Part shown: positions 45,978 through 58,364 of the stretch, piece after piece
Position numbering within the stretch: the stretch's first letter is position 1
Layout: each line of letters begins with the position of its first letter
Origin: Archivesica marissinica
Lineage: Eukaryota > Mollusca > Bivalvia > Venerida > Vesicomyidae
Assembly: GCA_014843695.1 (NCBI GenBank)
Contig: CM026397.1
Coordinates: 37,893,952 to 37,957,951 of the forward strand
Direction: 5' to 3'
Length of the DNA stretch: 64,000 nucleotides
Program-made: the position numbers and the translations under genes
Notes under the pieces: generated by a model
The model's input: only the letters and a program-made list of their open reading frames with translations
Databases searched by the model: none
What the model was told of the DNA's origin: nothing

Positions 45978-48900
45978 TATGCACCAGTCCATGTCAGTTA
46001 CTTTGTGTGAATGGGATAATATGCACAAGTCCATGTCAGTTACTTGGTGTTGAATGGGATAATATCATGACCAGTCCATGTCAGTTACTTGGGGTTGAAT
46101 GGGATAATATGGACCAGTCCATGTCAGTTACTTGGGGTTGAATGGGATAATATGCACCAGTCCATGTCAGTTACTTGGGGTTGAATGGGATAATATGCAC
46201 CAGTCCATGCCAGTTACTTGGTGTGAATGGGATAATATCATGCACCAGTCCATGCCAGTTACTTGGTGTTGAATGGTATAATATCATGTACCAGTCCATG
46301 TCAGTTACTTGGTGTTGAATGGGAAAATATGCACCAGTCCATGTCAGTTACTTGGTGTTGAATGGGATAATATCATGCACCAGTCCATGTCAGTTACTTG
46401 GTGTTGAATGGGATAATATCATGCACCAGTCCATGCCAGTTACTTGGTGTTGAATGGGTTAATATCACGCACCAGTCCATGTCAGTTACTTGGTGTTGAA
46501 TGGGATAATATCCTGCACCAGTCCATGTCAGTTACTTGGGGTTGAATGGGATAATATCATGCACCAGTCCATGTCAGTTACTTGGGGTTGAATGGGATAA
46601 TATGCACCAGTCCATGTCAGTTACTTGGTGTTGAATGGGATAATATCATGCACCAGTCCATGTCAGTTACTTGGTGTGAATGGGATAATATCCTGCACCA
46701 GTCCATGTTAGTTACTTGGTGTTGAATGGGATAATATCATGCACCAGTCCATGTCAGTTACTTGGTGTTGAATGGGTTAATATCACGCACCAGTCCATGT
46801 CAGTTACTTGGTGTTGAATGGGATAATATCCTGCACCAGTCCATGTCAGTTACTTGGGGTTGAATGGGATAATATCCTGCACCAGTCCATGTCAGTTACT
46901 TGGTGTTGAATGGGATAATATCATGCACCAGTCCATGTCAGTTACTTGGTGTTGAATGGGATAATATCATGCACCAGTCCATGTCAGTTACTTGTTGTTG
47001 AATGGGATAATATCCTGCACCAGTCCATGTCAGTTACTTGGTGTTGAATGGGATAATATCATGCACCAGTCCATGTCAGTTACTTGGGGTTGAATGGGAT
47101 AATATCCTGCACCAGTCCATGTTAGTTACTTGGTGTTGAATGGGATAATATCATGCACCAGTCCATGTCAGTTACTTGGTGTTGAATGGGTTAATATGCA
47201 CCAGTCCATGTCAGTTACTTGGTATTGAATGGGTTAATATGCACCAGTCCATGTCAGTTACTTGGTGTTGAATGGGTTAATATGCACCATTCCATGCCAG
47301 TTACTTGGGGTTGAATGGGATAATATGCACCAGTCCATGTCAGTTACTTGGGGTTGAATGGGTTAATATCACGCACCAGTCCATGTCAGTACTTGGTGTT
47401 GAATGGGTTATATATCATGCACCAGTCCATGTCAGTTACTTGGTGTTGAATGGGTTAAATATCATGCACCAGTCCATGTCAGTTACTTGGTGTTGAATGG
47501 GTTATATATCATGCACCAGTCCATGTCAGTTACTTGGTGTTGAATGGGTTATATATCATGCACCAGTCCATGTCAGTTACTTGGTGTTGAATGGGTTAAT
47601 ATCATGCACCAGTCCATGTCAGTTACTTGGTGTTGAATGGGTTAATATCATGCACCAGTCCATGTCAGTTATTTGGTGTTGAATGGGTTAATATCATGCA
47701 CCAGTCCATGTCAGTTACTTGGTGTTGAATGGGTTAATATCATGCACCAGTCCATGTCAGTTACTTGGTGTTGAATGGGTTAATATCCTGCACCAGTCAA
47801 TGTCAGTTACTTGGTGTTGAATGGGATAATATCCTGCACGAGTCCATGTCAGTTACTTGGTGTTGAATGGGTTAATATCCTGCACCAGTCCATGTCAGTT
47901 ACTTGGTGTTGAATGGGATAATATCCTGCACCAGTCCATGTCAGTTACTTGGTGTTGAATGGGATAATATCCTGCACCAGTCCATGTCAGTTACTTGGTG
48001 TTGAATGGGTTAATATGCACCAGTCCATGTCAGTTACTTGGTGTTGAATGGGATAATATGCACCAGTCCATGCCAGTTACTTGGTGTTGAATGGGATAAT
48101 ATCATGCACCAGTCCATGTCAGTTACGTGGTGTTGAATGGGGTAATATCCTGCACCAGTCCATGCCAGTTACTTGGTGTTGAATGGGATAATATGCACCA
48201 GTCCATGTCAGTTACTTGGTGTTGAATGGGGTAATATCTTGCACCAGTCCATGTTAGTTACTTGGTGTTGAATGGGATAATATCACGCACCAGTCCATGT
48301 TAGTTACTTGGTGTTGAATGGTATAATATCATGCACCAGTCCATGTCAGTTACTTGGTGTTGAATGGGATAATATCATGCACCAGTCCATGTCAGTTACT
48401 TGGTGTTGAATGGGTTAATATGCACCAGTCCATGTCAGTTACTTGGTGTTGAATGGGATAATATCCTGCACCAGTCCATGTCAGTTACTTGGTGTTGAAT
48501 GGGTTAATATGCACCAGTCCATGTCAGTTACTTGGTGTTGAATGGGATAATATCACGCACCAGTCCATGTCAGTTACTTGGTGTTGAATGGGTTAATATG
48601 CACCAGTCCATGTCAGTTACTTGGTGTTGAATGGGTTAATATGCACCAGTCCATGTCAGTTACTTGGTGTTGAATGGGATAATATCATGCACAAGTCCAT
48701 GTCAGTTACTTGGTGTTGAATGGGATAATATCATGCACCAGTCCATGTCAGTTACTTGGTGTGAATGGGATAATATCATGCACCAGTCCATGTCAGTTAC
48801 TTGGTGTTGAATGGGATAATATCATGCACCAGTCCATGTCAGTTACTTGGTGTTGAATGGGTTAATATCATGCACCAGTCCATGTCAGTTACTTGGTGTT

Positions 48901-51900
48901 GAATGGGTTAATATCATGCACCAGTCCATGTTAGTTACTTGGTGTTGAATGGGTTAATATCATGCACCAGTCCATGTTAGTTACTTGGTGTTGAATGGGT
49001 TAATATCATGCACCAGTCCATGTCAGTTACTTGGTGTTGAATGGGTTAATATCATGCACCAGTCCATGTCAGTTACTTGGTGTTGAATGGGATAATATGC
49101 ACCAGTCCATGTCAGTTACTTGGTGTTGAATGGGTTAATATCATGCACCAGTCCATGTCAGTTACTTGGTGTTGAATGGGATAATATCACGCACCAGTCC
49201 ATGTCAGTTACTTGGTGTTGAATGGGTTAATATGCACCAGTCCATGTCAGTTACTTGGTGTTGAATGGGATAATATCATGCACCAGTCCATGTCAGTTAC
49301 TTGGTGTGAATGGGTTAATATCATGCACCAGTCCATGTCAGTTACTTGGTGTTGAATGGTATAATATCACGCACCAGTCCATGTCAGTCACTTGGTGTTG
49401 AATGGGTTAATATCATGCACTAGTCCATGTCAGTTACTTGGTGTTGAATGGGTTAATATCATGCACCAGTCCATGTCAGTTACTTGGTGTTGAATGGGAT
49501 AATATCATGCACCAGTCCATGTCAGTTACTTGGTGTTGACTGGGATAATATCCTGCACCAGTCCATGTCAGTTACTTGGTGTTGAATGGGATAATATCCT
49601 GCACCAGTCCATGTCAGTTACTTGGTGTTGAATGGGATAATATCATGCACCAGTCCATGTCAGTTACTTGGTGATGAATGGGATAATATCATGCACCAGT
49701 CCATGTCAGTTACTTGGTGTTGAATGGGATAATATCATGCACCAGTCCATGTCAGTTACTTGGTGTTGAATGGGATAATATCATGCACCAGTCCATGTCA
49801 GTTACTTGGTGTTGAATGGGATAATATCATGCACCAGTCCATGTCAGTTACTTGGTGTTGAATGGGTTAATATCACGCACCAGTCCATGTCAGTTACTTG
49901 GTGTTGACTGGGATAATATCATGCACCAGTCCATGTCAGTTACTTGGGGTTGAATGGGATCATATGCACCAGTCCATGTCAGTTACTTGGGGTTGAATGG
50001 GATAATATGGACCAGTCCATGTCAGTTACTTGGTGTTGAATGGGATAATATGCACCAGTCCATGTCAGTTACTTGGGGTTGAATGGGATAATATGCACCA
50101 GTCCATGTCAGTTACTTGGGGTTGAATGGGATAATATGCACCAGTCCATGTCAGTTACTTGGTGTTGAATGGGATAATATGCACCAGTCCATGTCAGTTA
50201 CTTGGGGTTGAATGGTATAATATCATGCACCAGTCCATGCCAGTTACTTGGTGTTGAATGGGATAATATCATGCACCAGTCCATGTCAGTTACTTGGGGT
50301 TGAATGGTATAATATCATGCACCAGTCCATGTCAGTTACTTGGTGTTGAATGGGATAATATCATGCACCAGTCCATGTTAGTTACTTGGTGTTGAATGGG
50401 ATAATATCCTGCACCAGTCCATGTCAGATACTTGGTGTTGAATGGGTTAATATCATGCACCAGTCCATGTTAGTTACTTGGTGTTGAATGGGTTAATATC
50501 ATGCACCAGTCCATGTCAGTTACTTGGTGTTGAATGGGATAATATCCTGCACCAGTCCATGTCAGTTACTTGGGGTTGAATGGGATAATATCATGCACCA
50601 GTCCATGTCAGTTACTTTGTGTTGAATGGGTTAATATCACGCACCAGTCCATGTCAGTTACTTGGTGTTGAATGGGGTAATATCCTGCACCAGTCCATGT
50701 CAGTTACTTGGTGTTGAATGGGATAATATCCTGCACCAGTCCATGTCAGTTACTTGGGGTTGAATGGGATAATATCATGCACCAGTCCATGTCAGTTACT
50801 TGGGGTTGAATGGGATAATATCATGCACCAGTCCATGTCAGTTACTTGGGGTTGAATGGTATAATATCATGCACCAGTCCATGTTAGTTACTTGGTGTTG
50901 AATGGGATAATATCCTGCACCAGTCCATGTCAGTTACTTGGTGTTGAATGGGTTAATATCATGCACCAGTCCATGTTAGTTACTTGGTGTTGAATGGGAT
51001 AATATCATGCACCAGTCCATGTCAGTTACTTGGGGTTGAATGGGATAATATCATGCACCAGTCCATGTCAATTACTTGGGGTTGACTGGGATAATATCAT
51101 GCACCAGTCCATGTCAGTTACTTGGGGTTGAATGGGATCATATGCACCAGTCCATGTCAGTTACTTGGTGTTGAATGGGATAATATGCACCAGTCCATGT
51201 CAGTTACTTGGGGTTGAATGGTATAATATCATGCACCAGTCCATGCCAGTTACTTGGTGTTGAATGGGATAATATCATGCACCAGTCCATGTCAGTTACT
51301 TGGGGTTGAATGGTATAATATCATGCACCAGTCCATGTCAGTTACTTGGTGTTGAATGGGATAATATCATGCACCAGTCCATGTTAGTTACTTGGTGTTG
51401 AATGGGATAATATCCTGCACCAGTCCATGTCATATACTTGGTGTTGAATGGGTTAATATCATGCACCAGTCCATGTTAGTTACTTGGTGTTGAATGGGTT
51501 AATATCATGCACCAGTCCATGTCAGTTACTTGGTGTTGAATGGGATAATATCCTGCACCAGTCCATGTCAGTTACTTGGGGTTGAATGGGATAATATCAT
51601 GCACCAGTCCATGTCAGTTACTTTGTGTTGAATGGGTTAATATCACGCACCAGTCCATGTCAGTTACTTGGTGTTGAATGGGGTAATATCCTGCACCAGT
51701 CCATGTCAGTTACTTGGTGTTGAATGGGATAATATCCTGCACCAGTCCATGTCAGTTACTTGGGGTTGAATGGGATAATATCATGCACCAGTCCATGTCA
51801 GTTACTTGGGGTTGAATGGGATAATATCATGCACCAGTCCATGTTAGTTACTTGGTGTTGAATGGGATAATATCCTGCACCAGTCCATGTCAGTTACTTG

Positions 51901-52323
51901 GTGTTGAATGGGTTAATATCATGCACCAGTCCATGTCAGTTACTTGGTGTTGAATGGGATAATATCCTGCACCAGTCCATGTCAGTTACTTGGGGTTGAA
52001 TGGGATAATATCATGCACCAGTCCATGTCAGTTACTTGGGGTTGAATGGGATAATATCATGCACCAGTCCATGTCAATTACTTGGGGTTGACTGGGATAA
52101 TATCATGCACCAGTCCATGTCAGTTACTTGGGGTTGAATGGGATCATATGCACCAGTCCATGTCAGTTACTTGGTGTTGAATGGGTTAATATGCACCAGT
52201 CCATGTCAGTTACTTGGGGTTGAATGGTATAATATCATGCACCAGTCCATGCCAGTTACTTGGGGTTGAATGGGATCATATGCACCAGTCCATGTCAGTT
52301 ACTTGGTGTTGAATGGGATAATA
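45978..52323. repeat. 43-46-bp satellite amplified from a PB1 end, about 139 copies
   Basis: The unit TATCATGCACCAGTCCATGT + CAGTTACTTGGTGTTGAATGG + GTTAA is the terminal 40-odd bp of PB1 including the inverted repeat and the TTAA. Forms with GTTAATA and GATAATA, and with or without TCA, are mixed. Rare markers (TTACTTTGTG at about 50.61 and 51.62 kb) show a block duplication of about 1 kb. Confidence 0.96.
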
Positions 52324-52424
52324 AAGGTCAAATGTTGCAGCACCATATACCATGACAGCAACACATTTCCTGCTTGTTTGGAACAACTCAAAATAATGCA
52401 TGCACTTGAACTGCATGCAATGTC
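52324..52424 (+). mobile_element. Right remainder of the split PG1 plus unique sequence
   Basis: AAAGGTCAAATGTTGCAGCA continues PG1 beyond the TTAA. The terminal part is diverged or lost before the next array. Confidence 0.6.
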
Positions 52425-52427
52425 ACT

Positions 52428-52893
52428 ATACAGTCAAACCTGTGTTATTGGTCACCTCTACAGTCAAACCTGTGTTAGTGGTCACCTCTACAGTCAAACA
52501 TGTGTTAGTGGTCACCTCTACAGTCAAATCTGCATTAGTGGTCACCTCTACAGTCAAACCTGTGTTAGTGGTCACCTCTACAGTCAAACCTGTGTTAGTG
52601 GTCACCTGCATTAACCAGCCAACCTGTATTATACATACAGTCAAATCTGTGTTAGTGGTCACCTCTACAGTCAAACCTGTGTTAGTGGTCACCTGCATTA
52701 ACCAGCCAACCTGTATTATACATACAGTCAAATCTGTGTTAGTGGTCACCTCTACAGTCAAACCTGTGTTAGTGGTCACCTGCATTAACCAGCCAACCTG
52801 TATTATACATACAGTCAAATCTGTGTTAGTGGTCACCTCTACAGTCAAACCTGTGTTAGTGGTCACCTGCATTAAGCAGCCAACCTGTATATA
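52428..52893. repeat. 30-bp array amplified from the PG1 end
   Basis: The basic unit TACAGTCAAACCTGTGTTAG + TGGTCACCTC is the PG1 terminus. From about 52605 a compound unit of about 90 bp appears, adding GCATTAACCAGCCAACCTGT + ATTATA. It leads directly into the complete PG1 copy at 52894. Confidence 0.93.
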
Positions 52894-53071
52894 CAGTCAA
52901 ACCTGTGTTAGTGGTCACCTGCATTAAGCAGCCAACCTGTATTAAGCAGCTAGTTTCAAGGTTCCCTATATGTTGTTTTGCTATACATTTGACCTCTATT
53001 AAGCAGTCACCTGTGCTAAGCAGCCACTTTCTCTGACTCCCTTGGCTGGCTGCTTAAGACGAATTTGACTG
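52894..53071 (+). mobile_element. PG1 MITE, complete, 178 bp
   Basis: TA|CAGTCAAACCTGTG ... ACGAATTTGACTG|TA. Inverted ends with TA on both sides; interior TTGCTATACATTTGACCTCT and two AAGCAGCC motifs. Same length as the next copy. Confidence 0.9.
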
Positions 53072-53592
53072 TAAATGTAAATGAATGCAATATGCAACAA
53101 CGTGGGAGCTTAAATACATGTATGTGAGTGGTGCGGTGTGGTGTGAGTGGTGAAGGATAGCTAAGATGGAGGACATGTCATTAGGAGGTCTTCAACATCT
53201 TCTGATTGCTGTCGTTATTGCCGCAACAACACTTCCTATTCAACCACTTTTCTTTAAACTAATCTCTTCTTCTTTTCATGCTCCAATTTGATTTTTCAAG
53301 TTCTTGAACTTTCTTCAAATATTTATTTAAATGTTAACCATTTTCATTTTAGCATCTAAAACTATTTACTCACTAATACAATAACTTGTGGCTCACATAA
53401 TAATTTGAAATTCGTTAGCATATATCTGGAATAGATTTCACGTATTTTCATTGTTACATGCATATATATTATTCTCCTGCCTATTGTATATCAACCAATT
53501 GATAGGGAGAAGAACTATATATGTTTTCTTTAGTTCTAATCCCTTTCAATCTTCTGCTGTTAAATTCTATGTAAAATGTTCATTTCTTGATT
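53072..53592. other. Unique intronic sequence, nothing recognised
   Basis: AT-rich; no supported feature. Confidence 0.55.
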
Positions 53593-53593
53593 A

Positions 53594-53771
53594 CAGTGAA
53601 ACCTGTGTTAGTGGTCACCTCCATTAAGCAGCCAACCTGTATTAAGCAGCCAGTTTCCAGATTCCCAATCGGTTGTTTTATTATATATTTGACCTCTATT
53701 AAGCAACCACCTGTGCTAAGCAGCCACTTTCTCTGACTCCCTTGGCTGGCTGCTTAAGACAGGTTTGACTG
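53594..53771 (+). mobile_element. PG1 MITE, complete, 178 bp
   Basis: TA|CAGTGAAACCTGTG ... ACAGGTTTGACTG|TA; all internal motifs are present. This is the best reference copy of the family in the window. Confidence 0.92.
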
Positions 53772-53974
53772 TACATGTAAAAATACTGAAATAAATAATG
53801 CTTAAACTAGGTAACTAACATCTTATGACCACTACGATACAATCCAAAGACAGTTCATGAATTGACGTTTGGAGCTAAACATGACAAACGAGTATTTCTT
53901 TCATAGACATAAAAAATGAAAATTATGCATCAATTGTCTGGTTAAAAACAAGTGTCTCAACATGAGATACAAAC

Positions 53975-54212
53975 GGATCTGTAGTCCAGTGGTTGACACA
54001 TTGGATTGGTAATCCAGGGACCGTAGGTTCGATCCCCCAACCAAACCTAATAGTCTTTCAAATGGGACTTTAAACAGAGGTCTCGTGTCATTACTTTACA
54101 CATTGAACGGAAAAAAATAGAGGAAACTCTGGAATGGGTCTCTATCCTCCAAAAATATAAAATGACTAATCTCTTCAGGAGGCATCGCTCATATGGGCAA
54201 CCGGTAAGCATG
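53975..54212 (+). mobile_element. SINE family S3, full length
   Basis: Head CTGTAGTCCAGTGGTTGACA, box B GGTTCGATCCCCC, TCTTTCAAATGGGAC, GGAAACTCTGGAATGGGTCT, CTTCAGGAGGCATCGCTC, GGGCAACCGGTA. Confidence 0.88.
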
Positions 54213-54397
54213 ATAGGGAATCCTCCTAATATCCCTTGAAACTCATTGTCACAGGACAGTAAGACAATATGTCTGACAAAACACGAGTGGAATTGAAGCA
54301 TTACATAGGAAGGAATTCATTCTTCAAATAAACGTCAAAACAGCTATGAGAATATGCTCCAAGCTATATAGAAATTGCAATACAAATCTATGAAAAG

Positions 54398-55205
54398 AAA
54401 CAAGAATGGAGATGGACGTAACACAGATAAACAAGAATGGAGATGGATGTAACACAGATAAACAAGAATGGAGATGGACGTAACACAGATAAACAAGAAT
54501 GGAGATGGACGTAACACAGATAAACAAGAATGGAGATGGACGTAACACAGATAAACAAGAATGGAGATGGACGTAACACAGATAAACAAGAATGGAGATG
54601 GACGTAACACAGATAAACAAGAATGGAGATGGACGTAACACAGATAAACAAGAATGGAGATGGACGTAACACAGATAAACAAGAATGGAGATGGACGTAA
54701 CACAGATAAACAAGAATGGAGATGGACGTAACACAGATAAACAAGAATGGAGATGGACGTAACACAGATAAACAAGAATGGAGATGGACGTAACACAGAT
54801 AAACAAGAATGGAGATGGATGTAACACAGATAAACAAGAATGGAGATGGACGTAACACAGATAAACAAGAATGGAGATGGATGTAACACAGATAAACAAG
54901 AATGGAGATGGACGTAACACAGATAAACAAGAATGGAGATGGATGTAACACAGATAAACAAGAATGGAGATGGACGTAACACAGATAAACAAGAATGGAG
55001 ATGGACGTAATACAGATAAACAAGAATGGAGATGGACGTAACACAGATAAACAAGAATGGAGATGGACGTAACACAGATAAACAAGAATGGAGATGGACG
55101 TAACACAGATAAACAAGAATGGAGATGGACGTAACACAGATAAACAAGAATGGAAATGGACGTAACACAGATAAACAAGAATGGAGATGGACGTAACACA
55201 GATAA
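54398..55205. repeat. 31-bp minisatellite, about 26 copies
   Basis: The unit is GATGGACGTAACACAGATAA + ACAAGAATGGA, almost perfect (CGTAAC/TGTAAC variants only). Because 31 is not a multiple of three and no stop arises, all three minus frames are open. Confidence 0.96.
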
Positions 55206-55255
55206 ATTATGGTTAGAGTGTGCTGGCTATCTTTTGTTCCATTATGTTATATTAT

Positions 55256-55512
55256 ATTTATATTTCGGGTTTTACGCATGCATCAGCACCATTTTGGGCT
55301 ATATAGCCGGCGGGAAGTTTACCTAACAACACCTTTCCTGGGCAGGCTCCAGCGGTTAACCAGTACTTGGGTGCACCAACCTCCGTAAGAAACTGCCAAC
55401 TTTTTCATATAAATGAGACACGGCCTGAGCGGGGCTCGAACCCGTGACCATCAGTGATGATAGGTTACAGTGGTATACAAGTCAGCGACCGTAACCACTC
55501 GACCACAGATTC
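55256..55512 (-). mobile_element. SINE family S5 (tRNA-derived), single copy
   Basis: Reversed, it starts with a tRNA-like head: CTGTGGTCGAGTGGTTACGG (box A) and GGGTTCGAGCCCCGCTC (box B), then TTTCTTACGGAGGTTGGTGC and GGTAAACTTCCCGCCGGC, ending in a TATAAATATAA tail. Confidence 0.8.
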
Positions 55513-55518
55513 ACAAGA

Positions 55519-55761
55519 TTAACCCATTCAACACCAAGTAACTGCCATGGACTGGTGGTGCATGATATTTTTAGACCAATAAATTAGTAAAAAAATTCAT
55601 TTGGACCAGTTCTTTAATCAAAATGGGTAATGTTGTCTAAAAATAGTAATATTACTGGCAAAAAGTGCAGATCCTGATGACACGGCCTGTGATGATCCGT
55701 CTCATCTGGTTCTACACTTTTTATAAGCCCATTTAGAGGTCTGAAGTGTTGAAAGGGTTAA
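55519..55761. mobile_element. PB1 piggyBac-like MITE, complete
   Basis: TTAACCCATTCAACACCAAG at the left, GTGTTGAAAGGGTTAA at the right. Contains TGGACTGGTGGTGCATGATA, the unamplified form of the 45.98-52.32 kb satellite unit, plus a 40-bp insertion near 55676-55715. Confidence 0.92.
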
Positions 55762-55793
55762 TACCAGTCTGACTTGTAAATTAAGTTAGACCT

Positions 55794-56307
55794 TTAAAGT
55801 GACACTACATTAGTGAAAATGCAAATTTCTACAGCATGTAATTTCCTATTATAAGGTATATTTTTCCCAAATATTTGCCTCAAAAACTGAATATTTCGAC
55901 AAATAAACAAACGTCGTATACGTGGTTTGGTGACATAACAAAATAATGTGAAATAGTGTCGACATTCATGTGTAATACAGAGCGTTTATCCTGAATAACA
56001 TGAGATATGGTACATATTTAGTAACCATGTCACATTTGTGCATAATCTTAGTTAAATTATCTCTAAACGAAAGTGTGTTTAGTATTGACTCCAATGACAG
56101 ACAAACAAACGTCAATTCAGGAGCGTGGCTGACTGTTATATGAAATCCTACTTTCACTTTTGAAAGTTTGTATACCACAAAAACACTGTATAATGATTCA
56201 ATGTTAGTGTTCGAATGTATTCAGACAGAAGAATTTGTAGTAGCAATGCATTTATATGTGAGAAAAAAAGCATTTTATTTCCTTTTTGCGATGTAGTGTC
56301 GCTTTAA
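55794..56307. mobile_element. MITE with TTAAAGTGACACTACAT ends, about 514 bp
   Basis: The left end TTAAAGTGACACTACAT and right end in reverse complement TTAAAGCGACACTACAT are inverted with one mismatch over 17 bp. No transposase is inside. If the outer TTAA is the target, a Kolobok- or piggyBac-like class is possible; this is unproven. Confidence 0.75.
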
Positions 56308-56704
56308 GCGGGAGAAGAAATACATTTGTGAGAGAGTAGTCTCCCGGATCACGGTGTAGTTTTAACTGTGTTAGATGTACCAGAAGAGATGTAAAATCAC
56401 GAGGCAGATGATTATTAGAGTGTCATTACAATGAGTGTCATTAACTATATTACTGCAGAGTCATTACCTCGGCCTCTATGACCAGCATACAAGGAGCGCT
56501 CACACAGGAATGTAAATGTAGCCAGAAACGTGAACATTATTACAAAAAAAACAAAACATTTTCAATATCACATCTCTTCTGTACAAATCATGAGGAAAGT
56601 AGGTGTTAGATGTCTTGTATGTTGTACACTGTACATACTTGCTTTTTACCACCAGATTTTAGCTTCTGGACAAATTTGCAATTTATACATAGTCTGGTGT
56701 TTAT
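56308..56704. other. Unique intronic sequence, nothing recognised
   Basis: Short open frames only. Confidence 0.55.
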
Positions 56705-56715
56705 TTTATCAGCCC

Positions 56716-56876
56716 AGCCGTTACGAGTGTGCCCTTAGGCAAGGCATTTAAATTCCACGTTGCCTCTTCTCTCTCCCTCGTGGCGATGGATTCCATCAGG
56801 AATGAGGTCTCGAGAGTGATTAATATAAGTTGAAATAACTTGTTTCGCAATCGAGCTAAAATAAATTTGTATAAAC
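56716..56876 (+). mobile_element. SINE family S1, 5'-truncated, with target duplication
   Basis: Starts in the S1 body (CCGTTACGAGTGTGCCCTTA) and ends AAATAAATTTGTATAAAC. Flanked by TATCAGCCCAG on both sides (about 56706-56716 and 56877-56887). 5' truncation with a target duplication is typical of LINE-machinery insertion. Confidence 0.9.
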
Positions 56877-56887
56877 TATCAGCCCAG

Positions 56888-57258
56888 TCCGTCTTATATG
56901 TGAGTGCGTGCCAAAGCCCTCAGATTTCAGGACCAAAGTTGGGGGGGGGAGTCTGGCGAGTATGGACGGTAATATACAGTATAATACACGTTTACCAAGT
57001 AGGTAACCTAGCAGCGCTTCTATAATCACCGGTCTCCCGGTTCAGGACCCAATTTTAAACTGGCGGACCGTTGTAGAACCAAAGTCATAAAATATCGGTC
57101 CAGAAAATTGTTGAAAAAGCCAAGAAATCCATCAAATAAATTTTGTTAACAAATCTAAATTGGTAAATATAATCTCTTAATAAGGTGTATAATGTTCACA
57201 CCTGTTTCCGGTCTAAGATAGATATACGATCTGCTTGACTGATCCATGTTAATTGCCC
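56888..57258. other. Unique sequence
   Basis: ACACGTTTACCAAGTAGGTAACCTAG at 56985-57010 resembles part of the 95-bp repeat at 58 kb; otherwise nothing recognised. Confidence 0.5.
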
Positions 57259-57261
57259 ATT

Positions 57262-57452
57262 GTTTTACGTTTATTTAACGTTGCTACCAGTTGCCCATAT
57301 GAGCGATGCCTCCTGAAGAGATTAGTTATTTTAGACTTTTTGCAATGATACAGACAGAGACCCATTCCAGAGTATCCTCTGGTTCTTTTACGTGGACGGT
57401 AAAGACCTTGGTTTAAAGTCCCATCTGAAACACTTTATTAGGGTCTGATAAT
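57262..57452 (-). mobile_element. SINE family S3, truncated
   Basis: Reverse copy with TTTACGTTTATTTAACGTTG tail, TGAGCGATGCCTCCTGAAGA, CAGAGACCCATTCCAGAGTA and AAAGTCCCATCTGAAA; the tRNA head is lost after TTAGGGTCTGA. Confidence 0.82.
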
Positions 57453-57972
57453 CTCAAAGCCATACATTACCCATCTGAGACGGATGTTTTACCCGAGGCA
57501 CTAAATTGTCAATAAGATTATTAGTCTATAAGGGAAGTAACCGCTACGGAGCTTCTTCAAATTACAACAGGTGCATGTCTAAAAATAGATATGTAATTTC
57601 CGTGTTTTGTTTCTAGAAAATTGATTTTGCTACACATGACGGACTTGTGTGTGTTCGTGTGTGTACTTGATGAGTTGATGCCATAGGCAACTGATTGCAT
57701 ATTCCATGCAGATCCGACATATAAATATGTACGCGGTCAACCTAATCAACTCGACCCTGGCAGCTGTATGCGGCGATTTTCAATTTTAATGAATGACCCG
57801 CACTTCACTGTTCAAATATCAACACACTTTACAATAAAAGCCTTGTATAAAAAAATGATAAAAAAACACCGATTGTATAAGAAAAATATGTACAATCGGT
57901 GTACAAAAATATTAGAATGACATGGGGGGAAAGAGTCAATTTCAGCCTGGACGATTTGGTTTTGAAAGCCCT
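57453..57972. other. Unique intronic sequence, nothing recognised
   Basis: No supported feature. Confidence 0.55.
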
Positions 57973-58352
57973 GTAACCTAGATATAACACACGTCTGGGG
58001 CCCCGACAATACACTATCCTACAAGGGTCTGGCTATACAGGTATATTCCTGTATACACGTTTATCAAGCAACCTAGATATAACACACGTCTGGGGCCCCA
58101 ACAATACACTATCCTGCAAGGGTCTGGCTATACAGGTATATTCCTGTATACACGTTTATCAAGCAGGTAACCTAGATATAACACACATCTGGGGCCCCGA
58201 CAATACACTATCCTGCAAGGGTCTGGCTATACAGGTATATTCCTGTATACACGTTTATCAAGCAACCTAGATATAACACATCTGGGGCCCCAACAATACA
58301 CTATCCTGCAAGGGTCTGGCTATACAGGTATATTCCTGTACACACGTTTATC
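57973..58352. repeat. 95-bp repeat, four copies, abutting exon A donor
   Basis: The unit contains AACCTAGATATAACACAC, GTCTGGGGCCCCGACAATAC and TATACAGGTATATTCCTGTA. The last copy ends at CACGTTTATCAA, about 12 bases from the exon A donor. On the gene strand one unit junction reads CTAG|GTTACCTGCTTGATAAA, similar to the true donor context AAG|GTTAGTAATGTTGATAAA. Confidence 0.92.
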
Positions 58353-58364
58353 AACATTACTAAC

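Larger units (their letters stand above)
5124..58364 (-). other. 53.2-kb intron of the CCP6-like gene
   Basis: This is the interval between the donor of exon A (AG|GTTAGT) and the acceptor of exon B (TTTCAG). It holds the MULE transposon, all the SINE and MITE copies listed between these points, and most tandem arrays. Phase agreement across it (2 bases plus 1 base giving Arg) and correct CCP6 residue order on both sides argue that no conserved exon is missing. A small lineage-specific cassette exon cannot be excluded by eye. Confidence 0.85.

Noticed and set aside
54324..55199. Three minus-strand frames of 250-290 codons, hydrophobic and membrane-protein-like
   Set aside because: 31-bp array translated in three phases; hydrophobicity comes from the repeat, not from a transporter.
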